From contig CALVWR010000002.1 of NCBI GenBank assembly GCA_944367565.1, positions 1-64,000 on the forward strand: 64,000 nt of DNA. The letters are read 5' to 3'. The DNA is from an uncultured Clostridia bacterium (GTDB lineage Bacteria; Bacillota; Clostridia; Christensenellales; Borkfalkiaceae). The notes under the pieces were generated by a model, which saw only the letters and a list, made by a program, of their open reading frames with translations, was not told where the DNA came from and did no database searches. The position numbers and the translations under genes were made by a program. Of this stretch, positions 15,587 to 24,500 are shown one piece after another. The first letter of the stretch is position 1; each line of letters starts with the position of its first letter.

Positions 15587-16898
15587 AAAAACCGTTCGCA
15601 GTCATTTGACTGCGAACGGTTTTTGCATGAACGATATTAAATTGAAACAAACGGTCACCGGGAAAAAAACCCACATAAAAAATTTGATTGTTTTTAATAT
15701 CGTATTCGTAAACGTATACGGGGGTTGTTCGTCCCATCGAGTATTTCGCGTCGAAACGGACGAACAGTTTTTCTTTCAGTACTTCAAAATAAAACAATTC
15801 GTATTTATCGTGTTTTTCCACCCACAAATCGTATAAATCGTTAAAAACAGGGCTGTTTTTTCTCATGAAATTTTCGTCTATCGTTACGATTAAATTTTGA
15901 TTTTCATCGTAGATTTTAAGAAAATCGGATAAATGTTCGAAATAATACATTTTTCCGTCAACGATATGTTTTTCTTTTTCGTTATATACGTGGCTTTTAT
16001 CCCATTCCTCTTGCAACCTGTCGATTAAAACGGAAAGCTCTATCTCGTTACCGTTTGTCAAATCGTAACATTCGAAAAATTCGTACCGTTCGGATATTAA
16101 GGAAGAGCCGCTCCCAGATTTCAAATGAAACGTATAAATATAATTTCCCGTTCGAGAGATTAAGCAATCCGGCGTGATGGTATAAAGATGTTTTTTTATC
16201 GAATATCCGTCGATTTCATAATATTCGAGAACGGCTCCGTTCGGACGATAGAAATTATGAGAAAAATCCGTTTGAAAAGGAATCGATTGATAATTTACGT
16301 AATCCTCCTTTTCGTATAATTCGGCGGAATAAACGATTTGTCCGCTTTGTAAATCTAAAATCTGATAAATCCCGTTATAATGGAGCAGCATTCTGTTTTC
16401 ATCGAGTACATCTCCTATATCGGGTTGACTGCCCTTATAACCTATCGGATATACGTTTTTAAAATCATAAACGAGTTTGCAGGAAATATTTTCCATATCG
16501 ACGCAAAACAAAGCGACGTCGGAAGTAATGAAATTGATTCGTTTTCCGTCTGAGTTTTTCAAATAGTTTTTATGAGAACCGTATTCATAAAAGAAATATT
16601 TATAATTTTCTGTAAATCCTCCGTCGTAGATATAATTTTTGCATTTTTTTCCGATGATTTTATAAGCTAATTCTTGAAAATAGTAGATTTCCCCGTCTTT
16701 CATAAAGCTATTTCCGTCGTATGCCGTATAACCGTATGAAACTTCCGATTGCACTTGCTTTATTCTATTCAATTTTTCCGTATTGTCATTGCAGGATTCT
16801 AAATAAGAGAACAGCAATACAAAGCAAACGATTAAAAGTATAAATAATATAACGACAAGCGAAAAGACAATCGGAATTATTTTTTTAAAAGTTTTCAT
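15396..16898 (-). CDS. AT-rich membrane-anchored protein of unknown function
   Basis: A 500-residue frame with one N-terminal membrane anchor (KIIPIVFSLVVILFILLIVCFVLLF) and a long extracytoplasmic region with repeated Tyr-rich, propeller-like strands (ENYKYFFYEYG, YNGIYQILDLQSGQIVY, GNYIYTFHL). I do not recognise a family. Codon use is AT-rich compared with its neighbours, suggesting transfer. The last 60-70 residues translate a terminator hairpin (HAKTVRSQMTANGFF) and then antisense of the SLOG gene, so the true protein probably ended near 15640 and has lost its stop. The ribosome site is weak. Confidence 0.6.
   Translation of the reverse strand: MKTFKKIIPIVFSLVVILFILLIVCFVLLFSYLESCNDNTEKLNRIKQVQSEVSYGYTAYDGNSFMKDGEIYYFQELAYKIIGKKCKNYIYDGGFTENYKYFFYEYGSHKNYLKNSDGKRINFITSDVALFCVDMENISCKLVYDFKNVYPIGYKGSQPDIGDVLDENRMLLHYNGIYQILDLQSGQIVYSAELYEKEDYVNYQSIPFQTDFSHNFYRPNGAVLEYYEIDGYSIKKHLYTITPDCLISRTGNYIYTFHLKSGSGSSLISERYEFFECYDLTNGNEIELSVLIDRLQEEWDKSHVYNEKEKHIVDGKMYYFEHLSDFLKIYDENQNLIVTIDENFMRKNSPVFNDLYDLWVEKHDKYELFYFEVLKEKLFVRFDAKYSMGRTTPVYVYEYDIKNNQIFYVGFFPGDRLFQFNIVHAKTVRSQMTANGFFIRKRSFFPFPAHSARYNTFPPNGVSDTRPPFPRDRSYICFFQTYIPAYIFRSKSPVRRVAGT
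15585..15625. terminator. Bidirectional terminator
   Basis: AAAAACCGTTCGCAGTCA pairs with its complement across a 2-4 nt loop, with A-runs and T-runs on both flanks. It ends rsmG-SLOG on the plus strand, and should end the converging minus-strand gene, whose frame nevertheless stays open through it. Confidence 0.9.
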
Positions 16899-16935
16899 GT
16901 GATTTTTTACCGTGAAACGTAATGAAACGGATAAA

Positions 16936-18420
16936 TCAGCTATACAATTCCGAACGGATCGCCGTTTCCACGATGGTTTTGAATTCTGCTTTCAGTTCGT
17001 CCGCGGCGAGATATTCGCTCAGCCCTTCGAGGCGCGTGAGAACGCTTTGCAGATTTGCGTTTCCCTTATATTCCGAATTGCGCAGAACGAGGGCAAATTC
17101 CGCCACGCAGGAAATAAAAGAAGTGTCGTCCGTCGGATTGGGCAGGAAGTTTATAAAGTTCGTTTCCGTTTTGTCTGTGTTTTGAGCGTCGGCGTCTTTG
17201 TAACGGATCTCCACGTCCGCAAGACGCGTTTCCGGTTCAACGCCTTCGTATAATTCGATTTCGTAAAGCGCGTTCACGCAGAGGTTCGAACCGATCTCGC
17301 CCGCGTCGGTATCGGGATCGTTGAACTGTTCTTCGGAGATCAGTTTGGTGTCGTAACCGACGGGACGGTAGGATTTTACCGTTTCGCTGTTGAAAGTCAC
17401 GCCCGCTTTGGCGTCCTTCGCAACGGTGATCAGCATACCCGCAATATCCTTTTCAAAGACCTTTTTCGCTTCCGTTTCGTTGTCGATATAGGCGTAATTG
17501 CCGTTGCCGTGGCGCGCGAGTTTTTCCAAAATAGTATCCCGCGTGTTGCCCATGCCGAAACCGAAAACGGAAAGGTAAATGCCCGATTGCGCTTTTTCGG
17601 AAATAACGGAAGAGAGTTCTCCGCCGTCGGTGACGCCCACGTTGAAATCGCCGTCGCTCATCAGGATAACGCGGTTGTTTCCGTTGACGATGCGGTGATC
17701 GTAGGCGATGGAGTATGCCCGGTCGATGCCGCCGCTGCCGAAGGTAGAACCGCCCGCTTTCAGATCGTCGATTTTATCGAGAATCTTTTGTTTACCCTTT
17801 TCGTCCGCAGGGGTGGAATCGAGCACCGTTTTTACGCCGGAAGCATAGGTGACGATGGCGATCCTGTCGTTTTCGGAAAGATTTTCTACAAGCGTTTTTA
17901 AAGAAGTTTTGACAAGATCGATGCGGTCTGTTCCCTGCATAGAGCCGGAAACGTCGATGAGAAACACGTAGTTTGCGGCTTGCGCGTCGATTTTAATGTT
18001 TTCCGTTCTGATCCCGATGTTGAGAAGATAATGTTCTTCATTCCACGGGCAGGGAAATAAAAAAGTGGAGGTTTTGATGTTTTCCCCTGTTTCGGGTGCG
18101 GCGTAATCGTAATCGAAATAGTTGATGAGTTCTTCCGCCCGCACGGAATCGGGGCTTACTTTCATGTTTTGATTGATCTGATACCTGATCATCGAATAGT
18201 TCGCGGTGTTGCGATCGAGCATGAAAAAGTGTTTGCTCTGCTTCGCCGTTTCGTAAAAAGGCTGTTCGATAACCTGTTCGTAATCGTAATTCGCGTCGCC
18301 GTTTTCTTCAAACATTTCGTTATAACCGGGATAATAGTTACCGCCGTACTTTCCGGAACAACCCGCGAAAAGAACGAACAAAGCCGTCAGCGCTGCCAAA
18401 ATTGCCGTAAATTTTTTCAT
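16936..18420 (-). CDS. VWA-domain lipoprotein (YfbK-like)
   Basis: A 494-residue lipoprotein. The signal peptide ends in a lipobox (ALFVLFAGC) with the acylated Cys near residue 21. An N-terminal YfbK-type region (FMLDRNTANYSMIRYQIN, VRAEELINYFDYDY) leads into a von Willebrand A domain with an intact MIDAS start DVSGSMQ (about 154-160). A C-terminal DUF3520-like region follows. VWA domains bind partners through a metal ion. It is the third gene of a sigma/anti-sigma-like/VWA set on the minus strand, suggesting a surface output of that regulatory pair. Function unproven. Confidence 0.85.
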   Translation of the reverse strand: MKKFTAILAALTALFVLFAGCSGKYGGNYYPGYNEMFEENGDANYDYEQVIEQPFYETAKQSKHFFMLDRNTANYSMIRYQINQNMKVSPDSVRAEELINYFDYDYAAPETGENIKTSTFLFPCPWNEEHYLLNIGIRTENIKIDAQAANYVFLIDVSGSMQGTDRIDLVKTSLKTLVENLSENDRIAIVTYASGVKTVLDSTPADEKGKQKILDKIDDLKAGGSTFGSGGIDRAYSIAYDHRIVNGNNRVILMSDGDFNVGVTDGGELSSVISEKAQSGIYLSVFGFGMGNTRDTILEKLARHGNGNYAYIDNETEAKKVFEKDIAGMLITVAKDAKAGVTFNSETVKSYRPVGYDTKLISEEQFNDPDTDAGEIGSNLCVNALYEIELYEGVEPETRLADVEIRYKDADAQNTDKTETNFINFLPNPTDDTSFISCVAEFALVLRNSEYKGNANLQSVLTRLEGLSEYLAADELKAEFKTIVETAIRSELYS

Positions 18421-18506
18421 TTTTTTTCCCTCCTCTCGGCATTTTCACCATTACAACGCATGAAAGCCGTCGTTTGTCCCGAAAATAAGAAAAATTTTTA
18501 CAATTT

Positions 18507-19214
18507 TTACCGACGGAAAAAACTGAGCAGTAATTTTTGCAGACTTTCCTCGTCGGGAGAGGTGACGTCGATAAAATAGCGCACGCCGTAGCTTTGGAAA
18601 AATCCGGAAGAGACCCATTCCGCGTCGACGGAGTGCGTTTCGTAAAACACGTCGATAGATCCCAAAGATTCTTCGTTTTCCAGCTCGTAATAGCCGTCGA
18701 ATCCCTCGTAGGTTGCGTTTTCGGCAAATTCTATGCGGATCACGACGTCCTGCATCCCTTCGGAAGAAAGGATTTTCGCGCGGATCTCCGCGTACATCAA
18801 CGTGCCGTCGGTTTTATCGGTATACGCGTAATATTCCGCCTGCGCGTTGGAAGAGGTTTCCAGAACGGAAAACCTGTCGAATACCGAAGGATACAACGTA
18901 TTTAACGAGGTAAAATCCGTAAGATCGGTATTGAGCGATTCTGCGGTATAAACGGCGGCGGGGCGGAAATCGGACGCAACGTTTTCGCTCGGTTTTTCGC
19001 TTATGTTCAGGTTTTGCATGAAAATGACGGCAAAAACCAAAAGAACACACGCGAAGACAACCGCCGCTCCCAAACGGAGAAACAGCGGCCGCTTTGCCGT
19101 CTTTTTTTGCACAAGGAGCTGTTTCGCGGGAATGAGCAGCGATGAATCCGCTCTCGTGCCGTCGAAATAGTTCTGCATTAAATTTTCCAGATATGCGTCT
19201 TTTTTCATCTTCAT
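18507..19214 (-). CDS. Single-pass membrane protein, probable anti-sigma factor
   Basis: A protein of about 235 residues with a cytoplasmic N-terminus of some 50 residues (KDAYLENLMQNYFDGTRADSS), one membrane helix (LRLGAAVVFACVLLVFAVIFMQ) and an extracytoplasmic domain rich in acidic and Tyr residues. This topology, immediately after an ECF sigma gene (16-34 bp), is typical of an anti-sigma factor, but I see no zinc-finger motif. A TTG at 19232 could add six residues; neither start has a strong ribosome site. It probably holds the sigma factor inactive until an envelope signal arrives. Confidence 0.7.
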   Translation of the reverse strand: MKMKKDAYLENLMQNYFDGTRADSSLLIPAKQLLVQKKTAKRPLFLRLGAAVVFACVLLVFAVIFMQNLNISEKPSENVASDFRPAAVYTAESLNTDLTDFTSLNTLYPSVFDRFSVLETSSNAQAEYYAYTDKTDGTLMYAEIRAKILSSEGMQDVVIRIEFAENATYEGFDGYYELENEESLGSIDVFYETHSVDAEWVSSGFFQSYGVRYFIDVTSPDEESLQKLLLSFFRR

Positions 19215-19247
19215 ATAGTAAACGTCTGCCAAAGCCGTTTTGTCCCG

Positions 19248-19778
19248 TTAAACGAGGTATTCTTTAAGAAGTTTTTCCGTTTCTTCCAGATCGCGCTGGA
19301 TCTGCGATTTGCTTTTTCCCGTCGTCTTTGCGATCTCGCGGATCGTCATATCCATGTAATATCGGTAATAAATGAGTTTTTTTCCGTATACCGGCAATTT
19401 TGCAATCGCCTGTTCCAGCGTAAGGGAAGAGGTCATGCGCTCTTCGTCGTAACCGCCAAAAGAAGTCAGAGAAAAACAGTCGTCGATACAGATCTCCGCC
19501 CTTCTTCCCTTCCCGCGCAGAAAATCCAGCGCGGCGTTCTGTGTGATCTTCATGATAAAGCCGTAACCGTTCCCGCCGTGGAATTGACCGGCGTTCTGCA
19601 CCAGCTTTATAAACGCCGTCTGCACCACGTCTTCGGCGTCTGCGCGGTTTTTGGTCACGCCGAGGGCAAGGGACATCATTCTGCCGCCGATCAGGCGCAG
19701 AATCTCGTCGAGGGCGTAAGAATCGCCCTTTTGTAAGCGGAGAATCAGTTCCGCTATCCTTGCCGAAAGTTCGCTCAT
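19248..19778 (-). CDS. ECF-type RNA polymerase sigma factor
   Basis: A 176-residue sigma-70 family protein. Region 2 contains NRADAEDVVQTAFIKLVQNAGQF and the hydrophobic NAALDFLR; region 4 contains LPVYGKKLIYYRYYMDMTIREIAKTTGKSKSQIQRDL, the -35-binding helix-turn-helix. It should direct RNA polymerase to a small regulon, probably including its own operon with the membrane protein and VWA lipoprotein downstream. AGGAGATAGT precedes the ATG, and a SigA-like promoter lies at 19796-19824. Confidence 0.93.
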   Translation of the reverse strand: MSELSARIAELILRLQKGDSYALDEILRLIGGRMMSLALGVTKNRADAEDVVQTAFIKLVQNAGQFHGGNGYGFIMKITQNAALDFLRGKGRRAEICIDDCFSLTSFGGYDEERMTSSLTLEQAIAKLPVYGKKLIYYRYYMDMTIREIAKTTGKSKSQIQRDLEETEKLLKEYLV

Positions 19779-19795
19779 ACTATCTCCTGTTTTTT

Positions 19796-19824
19796 ATTGT
19801 GAAATAAAATAAAGGATTTGTCAA
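19796..19824 (-). promoter_or_regulatory. SigA-type promoter of the ECF sigma operon
   Basis: On the minus strand, TTGACA (19819-19824), 17-bp spacer, CACAAT (19796-19801). It allows housekeeping transcription of the sigma gene. Confidence 0.7.
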
Positions 19825-19910
19825 TAGGAAAATCGAAAAATCCGTATATAAACAGATAAAAAACCGTTTTAAACAAAAAAGTGTAAATTCAAAATAAACG
19901 TTATAAACCG

Positions 19911-19939
19911 TTGATTTTTAATTTTAAATATGATACACT
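19911..19939 (+). promoter_or_regulatory. Strong promoter of the structured RNA gene
   Basis: TTGATT (19911-19916), 17-bp spacer, TACACT (19934-19939) with an extended TGA. The predicted start (about 19946) is the first base of the long stem. Confidence 0.75.
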
Positions 19940-19945
19940 GATTAT

Positions 19946-20158
19946 GCGAAACAAACTTTATGTCTTAATTTAGGAATACGGACTTATTTATTTTAAATTG
20001 GTAAAGGTATATTTCTTTTACTGTGCAAACAATCTGAATTTGGCAAAAATGCAGATTCCATTTATGTTTGTACAGTAATTCGTATATGCGTAAAGTTTGT
20101 TTCGCGACAGGCGGGGTTTGCGTTTTTCGTGCGTTGGCTTCGGCTGGCGCACTTTTTT
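19946..20158 (+). ncRNA. Structured small RNA, 6S-RNA-like
   Basis: A transcript of about 213 nt bounded by the promoter above and a Rho-independent terminator. Its first 15 nt (19946-19960) pair perfectly with 20091-20105. Inside, a 14-bp apical stem (20018-20031 with 20065-20078) is topped by a further short helix (20032-20036 with 20052-20056). Between closing and apical stems is a large, asymmetric, AU-rich bubble, with a possible ATACG/CGTAT pairing (19976-19980 with 20081-20085). A closing stem, central bubble and apical stem is the layout of 6S RNA, which mimics an open promoter and binds RNA polymerase; identity is inferred from shape only. No ORF fits within it. Confidence 0.6.
20129..20158 (+). 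terminator. UUCG-loop terminator of the structured RNA
   Basis: GTGCGTTGGC and GCTGGCGCAC form a 10-bp stem (with G-U pairs) around a TTCG tetraloop, followed by TTTTTTATTT. The ribosome site of the next gene begins 7 bp later, so read-through may express it. Confidence 0.85.
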
Positions 20159-20178
20159 ATTTATAGAGGAAAATAAAA

Positions 20179-21054
20179 ATGATAAGAAATTATGAAAATC
20201 AAAAAATTTATAAAAATTTCAGAATTGCAACCGTTTTATCGGCGATTGCTTTATTTATGGCTGTTGTAACGATCTTTTTATATTTGTCAGGTGATGGTTC
20301 GGAACAAATTGAACGGAACAGAGAGTATTTTTATATCTTTTTGATTTATATTCCTGTTGTCTCATTCTTTACCTCATTAAATGGGTCTAAAAAATCAAAG
20401 GCGTCACTTGCTATGAAGAAGAAATTTGCTTTTCGTGAAACGGAATGGAATAATGATTTGAGTAATATATTAGCGATAGTGGTTATGAGTTTTGCACCTT
20501 ATATACTGCTAATTTTTAAGTTGATTTTATATATTTTATTAGTACCATCTTTAAATAGCTCCTTGGATTATGCATACTGTGCCGGATATATGTTCCTCTC
20601 ACATATATTTGTTTATATAGCGGATGGCTTTTTCATATATTCTTATATTTTAATAAAACGTGAATGGGATAAAAATCCCCCTGAATTTAAAAAAGCGGAA
20701 AAACTCAGAAAAGAAATTATGCGGGCAGAAGAAGAAAAATTACGGGCAAAAGAAGAATATAATAAAAATTTGATAACTTATGAAAAACTGATTCAACGCT
20801 GTGGAGTTAAATTTTTTATAAAATATTATGTGCAAATTAAGCGCTTGCCTTTAAAAGACGTAAATATAACGGAAAATTATCCTTATGAAGAAAAAACGGA
20901 ACGTTTAACAACAGTAAAAAAAATTATAGATTCACATTTGACAGAATTTACCGTAAAACAAATATTAAAAGACTATGAAGAAATACTTACGGAAAATGAA
21001 AAAACAGAGGCAGAAAACATTTTGAAAAATTATTGCAGCGAGGATGAATTATGA
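20179..21054 (+). CDS. Multi-pass membrane protein with coiled coil, unknown function
   Basis: A 291-residue protein I do not recognise. Four hydrophobic segments lie at about 17-37, 49-64, 95-122 and 135-160, followed by a charged coiled coil (FKKAEKLRKEIMRAEEEKLRAKEEYNK, split here by description only) and a soluble C-terminal domain of about 100 residues. Codon use is much richer in A/T than in neighbouring housekeeping genes, pointing to acquisition. AGAGGA precedes the ATG. It overlaps the following small gene as ATGA, so the two act together. No close promoter is seen other than that of the structured RNA upstream. Confidence 0.75.
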   Translation: MIRNYENQKIYKNFRIATVLSAIALFMAVVTIFLYLSGDGSEQIERNREYFYIFLIYIPVVSFFTSLNGSKKSKASLAMKKKFAFRETEWNNDLSNILAIVVMSFAPYILLIFKLILYILLVPSLNSSLDYAYCAGYMFLSHIFVYIADGFFIYSYILIKREWDKNPPEFKKAEKLRKEIMRAEEEKLRAKEEYNKNLITYEKLIQRCGVKFFIKYYVQIKRLPLKDVNITENYPYEEKTERLTTVKKIIDSHLTEFTVKQILKDYEEILTENEKTEAENILKNYCSEDEL

Positions 21055-21359
21055 AAAAAATAGCAGATAAAGAGTTAAGGATAAAAATAATAAATAAAAA
21101 TGTAACGATAAATCGTAAAAGCGGCTATTTAACTTTTGATGAAAGGGGAAGAAATATAGGTATCGTTTTTATGTCCGACGATAAGAGAACCGCCCGCTAC
21201 GGAGGGGCAGAAATCATGTTTTTTGACAAATATGAAAAGGAATTCGGACAATGGAGAATTATCAAACAAAACGGTCAATATCTGCCTTTTGCGCGCTTAG
21301 AGAAAATATTGAGTATGGAAAATCAATACAGTTGTATTACCGATAGCAGATTGCGATAA
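21051..21359 (+). CDS. Small soluble protein paired with the membrane protein
   Basis: A 102-residue protein of unknown function, coupled to the preceding gene by an ATGA overlap. It is basic at the start (MKKIADKELRIKIINKN), with strand-rich patterns (GYLTFDERGRNIGIVFMSDDKRTARYGGAEIMFFDKYE) and no signal peptide, so it is cytoplasmic. Base composition is AT-rich like its partner. About 85 bp later a bidirectional terminator closes the island. Confidence 0.7.
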   Translation: MKKIADKELRIKIINKNVTINRKSGYLTFDERGRNIGIVFMSDDKRTARYGGAEIMFFDKYEKEFGQWRIIKQNGQYLPFARLEKILSMENQYSCITDSRLR

Positions 21360-21444
21360 AATCCGAGTTTTCCTTATTATAATTTCGCAGAAAAATTAAA
21401 TTTTACGAAAACGGACGTGCTTAAAAGCATAACCGAATTTATAT

Positions 21445-21482
21445 AAAAACCCCGCCGACGGATTTCCGTCGGCGGGGTTTTT
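21445..21482. terminator. Bidirectional terminator between island and PFOR
   Basis: AAACCCCGCCGACGGA pairs with TCCGTCGGCGGGGTTT around a TTT loop, flanked by A-run and T-run. It serves the AT-rich island and the converging PFOR gene. Confidence 0.92.
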
Positions 21483-21508
21483 GTAAAACCTTTCTTCAAA
21501 ACAAGGCA

Positions 21509-24500
21509 TTATTCCTTATTTGCGAGTTTCTTATAGGTTTCCAGACGCTCTTTGCTGTCCTCTTCGGTCTTTTTGAAGAGTTCCGCGGCGAGAGCGGGCT
21601 GCGCTTTCATGAGGGAAGCGTAACGGGTTTCGCCCGTGATGAACGCCTGATAATCGCCCGTCGGTTCCTTGCTGTCGAGGGAGAAGGGATTTTTGCCTTC
21701 CAGCGCGAGAGCGGGGTTGTAACGGTAAAGCTGCCAGTATCCGCAATCCACCGCTTTCTTTTCTTCTTCCTGCGACTTCGTCATGTTGATGCCGTGGTTG
21801 ATGCAGGGAGCGTACGCGATGATCAGGGAAGGTCCGTCGTATTTTTCCGCTTCTACGAGGGCTTTCATCAGCTGGTTCTTATCCGAGCCCATCGCAACCT
21901 GCGCGACATAGACGTAGCCGTAACTCATCGCCATCATGCCGAGATCCTTTTTCTTCACGCGTTTGCCCGCCGCGGCGAACTTCGCAACCGAACCCGTCGG
22001 GGTGGCTTTGCTTGCCTGACCGCCGGTGTTGGAGTAAACTTCGGTATCGAGAACGAGGATGTTGACGTCTTCGCCCTGCGCGATCACGTGATCGAGGCCG
22101 CCGTAGCCGATGTCGTAAGCCCAGCCGTCGCCGCCGAAGATCCAGATGGATTTCTTCACGAAGCAGTCCTTGTCTTTGAGCAGGTCTTCCACCATAGCGT
22201 CCGCTTCACAGCCGCATCCCGCACATTTGGAAAGAACTTCCACGAGTTTCGCGCTTGCCGCTTTGCTCGCTTCGGCGTCCTTCTTATTGGCGATCCAGTT
22301 TTCACCCGCTTCTTTGAGTTCCTTCCAATCGGGGCACTTTTCGATAAGGGCGTTGATCTTGTCTTCCACCTTCGCGCGGCGCTGCGCATAGGCGAGGTTC
22401 ATGCCGTAACCGAATTCGGCGTTGTCCTCGAACAAGCTGTTCGCCCAGGCGGGGCCGTGGCCTTCCTTGTTCTTCGTATAAGGGCACGTCGGGGCGCTGC
22501 CGCCGTAGATGGAGGAGCAGCCCGTCGCGTTGGCGACGATCATGCGGTCGCCGAAGAGCTGCGTGACGATCTTCACATACGGCGTTTCGCCGCAGCCGGC
22601 GCACGCGCCGGAGAATTCAAACAGCGGCTGGCAGAACTGCGAACCTTTCACCGTTTCTTTCTTGAACTTGGAAAGATCGACTTCCGGAAGTTTCTTGGAA
22701 TATTCGTAGTTTACGTTTTCTTCCGCAACGAGGGACGCAAACGGTACCATTTCAAGGGCTTTATCCTTGGCGGGGCAGATGTTCGCGCAGACGCCGCAGC
22801 CCATACAGTCGAGGGGCGAAACCTGCATTCTGAATTCGTATCCTGCAAGACCGGTCATCGGTTTCGTTTCGTAAGAAGCGGGTTTTTCCGCGCCGACAGC
22901 GTTCACTGCAGGACGGATCGCCGCGTGCGGGCAGACGAAGGAGCACTGATTGCACTGAATGCACTTGTCCGCGATCCACTTGGGGATCTTGACGGCAACG
23001 CCGCGTTTTTCGTACTGCGTCGTACCGGTGGGGACGGTGCCGTCCGCGGAGAATTTGGAAGCGGGCAGTTTGTCGCCTTCGAGAACGAGGATGGGGTGAA
23101 CGACTTCCTTATAATATTCGGTGCCGCGCACTTCCATCATGGGAGCGCCTTCTTTCACGGTCGCCCAGCTTGCGGGGTAATCCACTTTCACGAGGTTTGC
23201 CTCGGCGGAATCGATGGCGGCGTAGTTCATGTTGACGACGGCGTCGCCCTTCTTCGCAAAGGATTTATACGCCATTTTCTTCATATAGTCGCGGGCGTCG
23301 GCATAGGGCATGATATCCTCGTTGATGAGGAAGAACGCCGATTGCAAAATGGTGTTCGTTCTGCCGCCGAGACCGAGTTTTCCCGCGATGGAGATGGCGT
23401 CGATCACGTAGAGTTCCGCGTGCTTTTTGGCAAGCGCGTTTTTCACTTTGGCGGGCAGGTTCTTATCGAGTTCCTCCACCGTCGTCCAGGGCGCGTTCAG
23501 AAGGAACTTGCCGCCCTCTTTCAGATCGCTCACCATGTCGTAACGGGTGACGTAAGAGGGGTTATGGCAGGCGATGAAGTCCGCCGCGTCGATGAGATAG
23601 GAAGACTGAATGGGGGTTTTCCCGAAACGCAGATGCGAAACGGTGATGCCGCCGCTCTTCTTGGAATCGTAGAAGAAATACCCCTGCGCGAACATATCGG
23701 TGTGATCGCCGATGATCTTGATGGAGTTCTTGTTCGCGCCCACCGTGCCGTCCGAACCGAGGCCGTAGAATTTACAGCTGATCGTCCCCGCCGGAGCGGC
23801 GTTGTACTGCTCGGAGAAATCGAGGGAAGAATTCGTGATATCGTCGTAAATGCCCACGGTGAAGTGATTTTTGGGCTGCGCCTGTTCGAGGTTCTTATAC
23901 ACCGCGTACACCATGGAAGGATTGAACTCTTTGGAGCCGAGTCCGTATCTGCCGCCGACGACTTTGATGTTCGTCTTGCCCTGTTCGAGGAGCGCGGAGC
24001 ATACGTCGAGGTAGAGGGGTTCGCCGAGCGAGCCGGGTTCCTTCGTTCTGTCGAGAACGGCGATCTTCTTCACCGATTTCGGCAGCGCCGCAACGAAGGC
24101 GTCCGCCGCGAACGGACGGTACAGACGGACTTTGAGAACGCCGACCTTATGCCCTTCCTTATTCATGCGGTTGATGGTTTCCTCGATGGCTTCCGCGCCG
24201 CTGCCCATAATGACGGCAACGTTTTCCGCGTCCGGCGCGCCGACGTAATCGAAGAGGTGATACTGTCTGCCGGTCAGAGCGGCGACCTTGTCCATCATTT
24301 CCTGCACGATGGCGGGCGTCGCGTTATAGTATTTGTTTGCGGTTTCGCGGTTCTGGAAGTAGATATCCGCGTTCTGCGCCGTACCTTTCTGAACGGGGTG
24401 TTCCGGATTGAGCGCGCGGGTTCTGAATTCTTCGATGTCCTTCATGTCCACGAGGGATTTCATTTCGTCATAGTCGATCACGTCGATCTTGCTGACTTCG

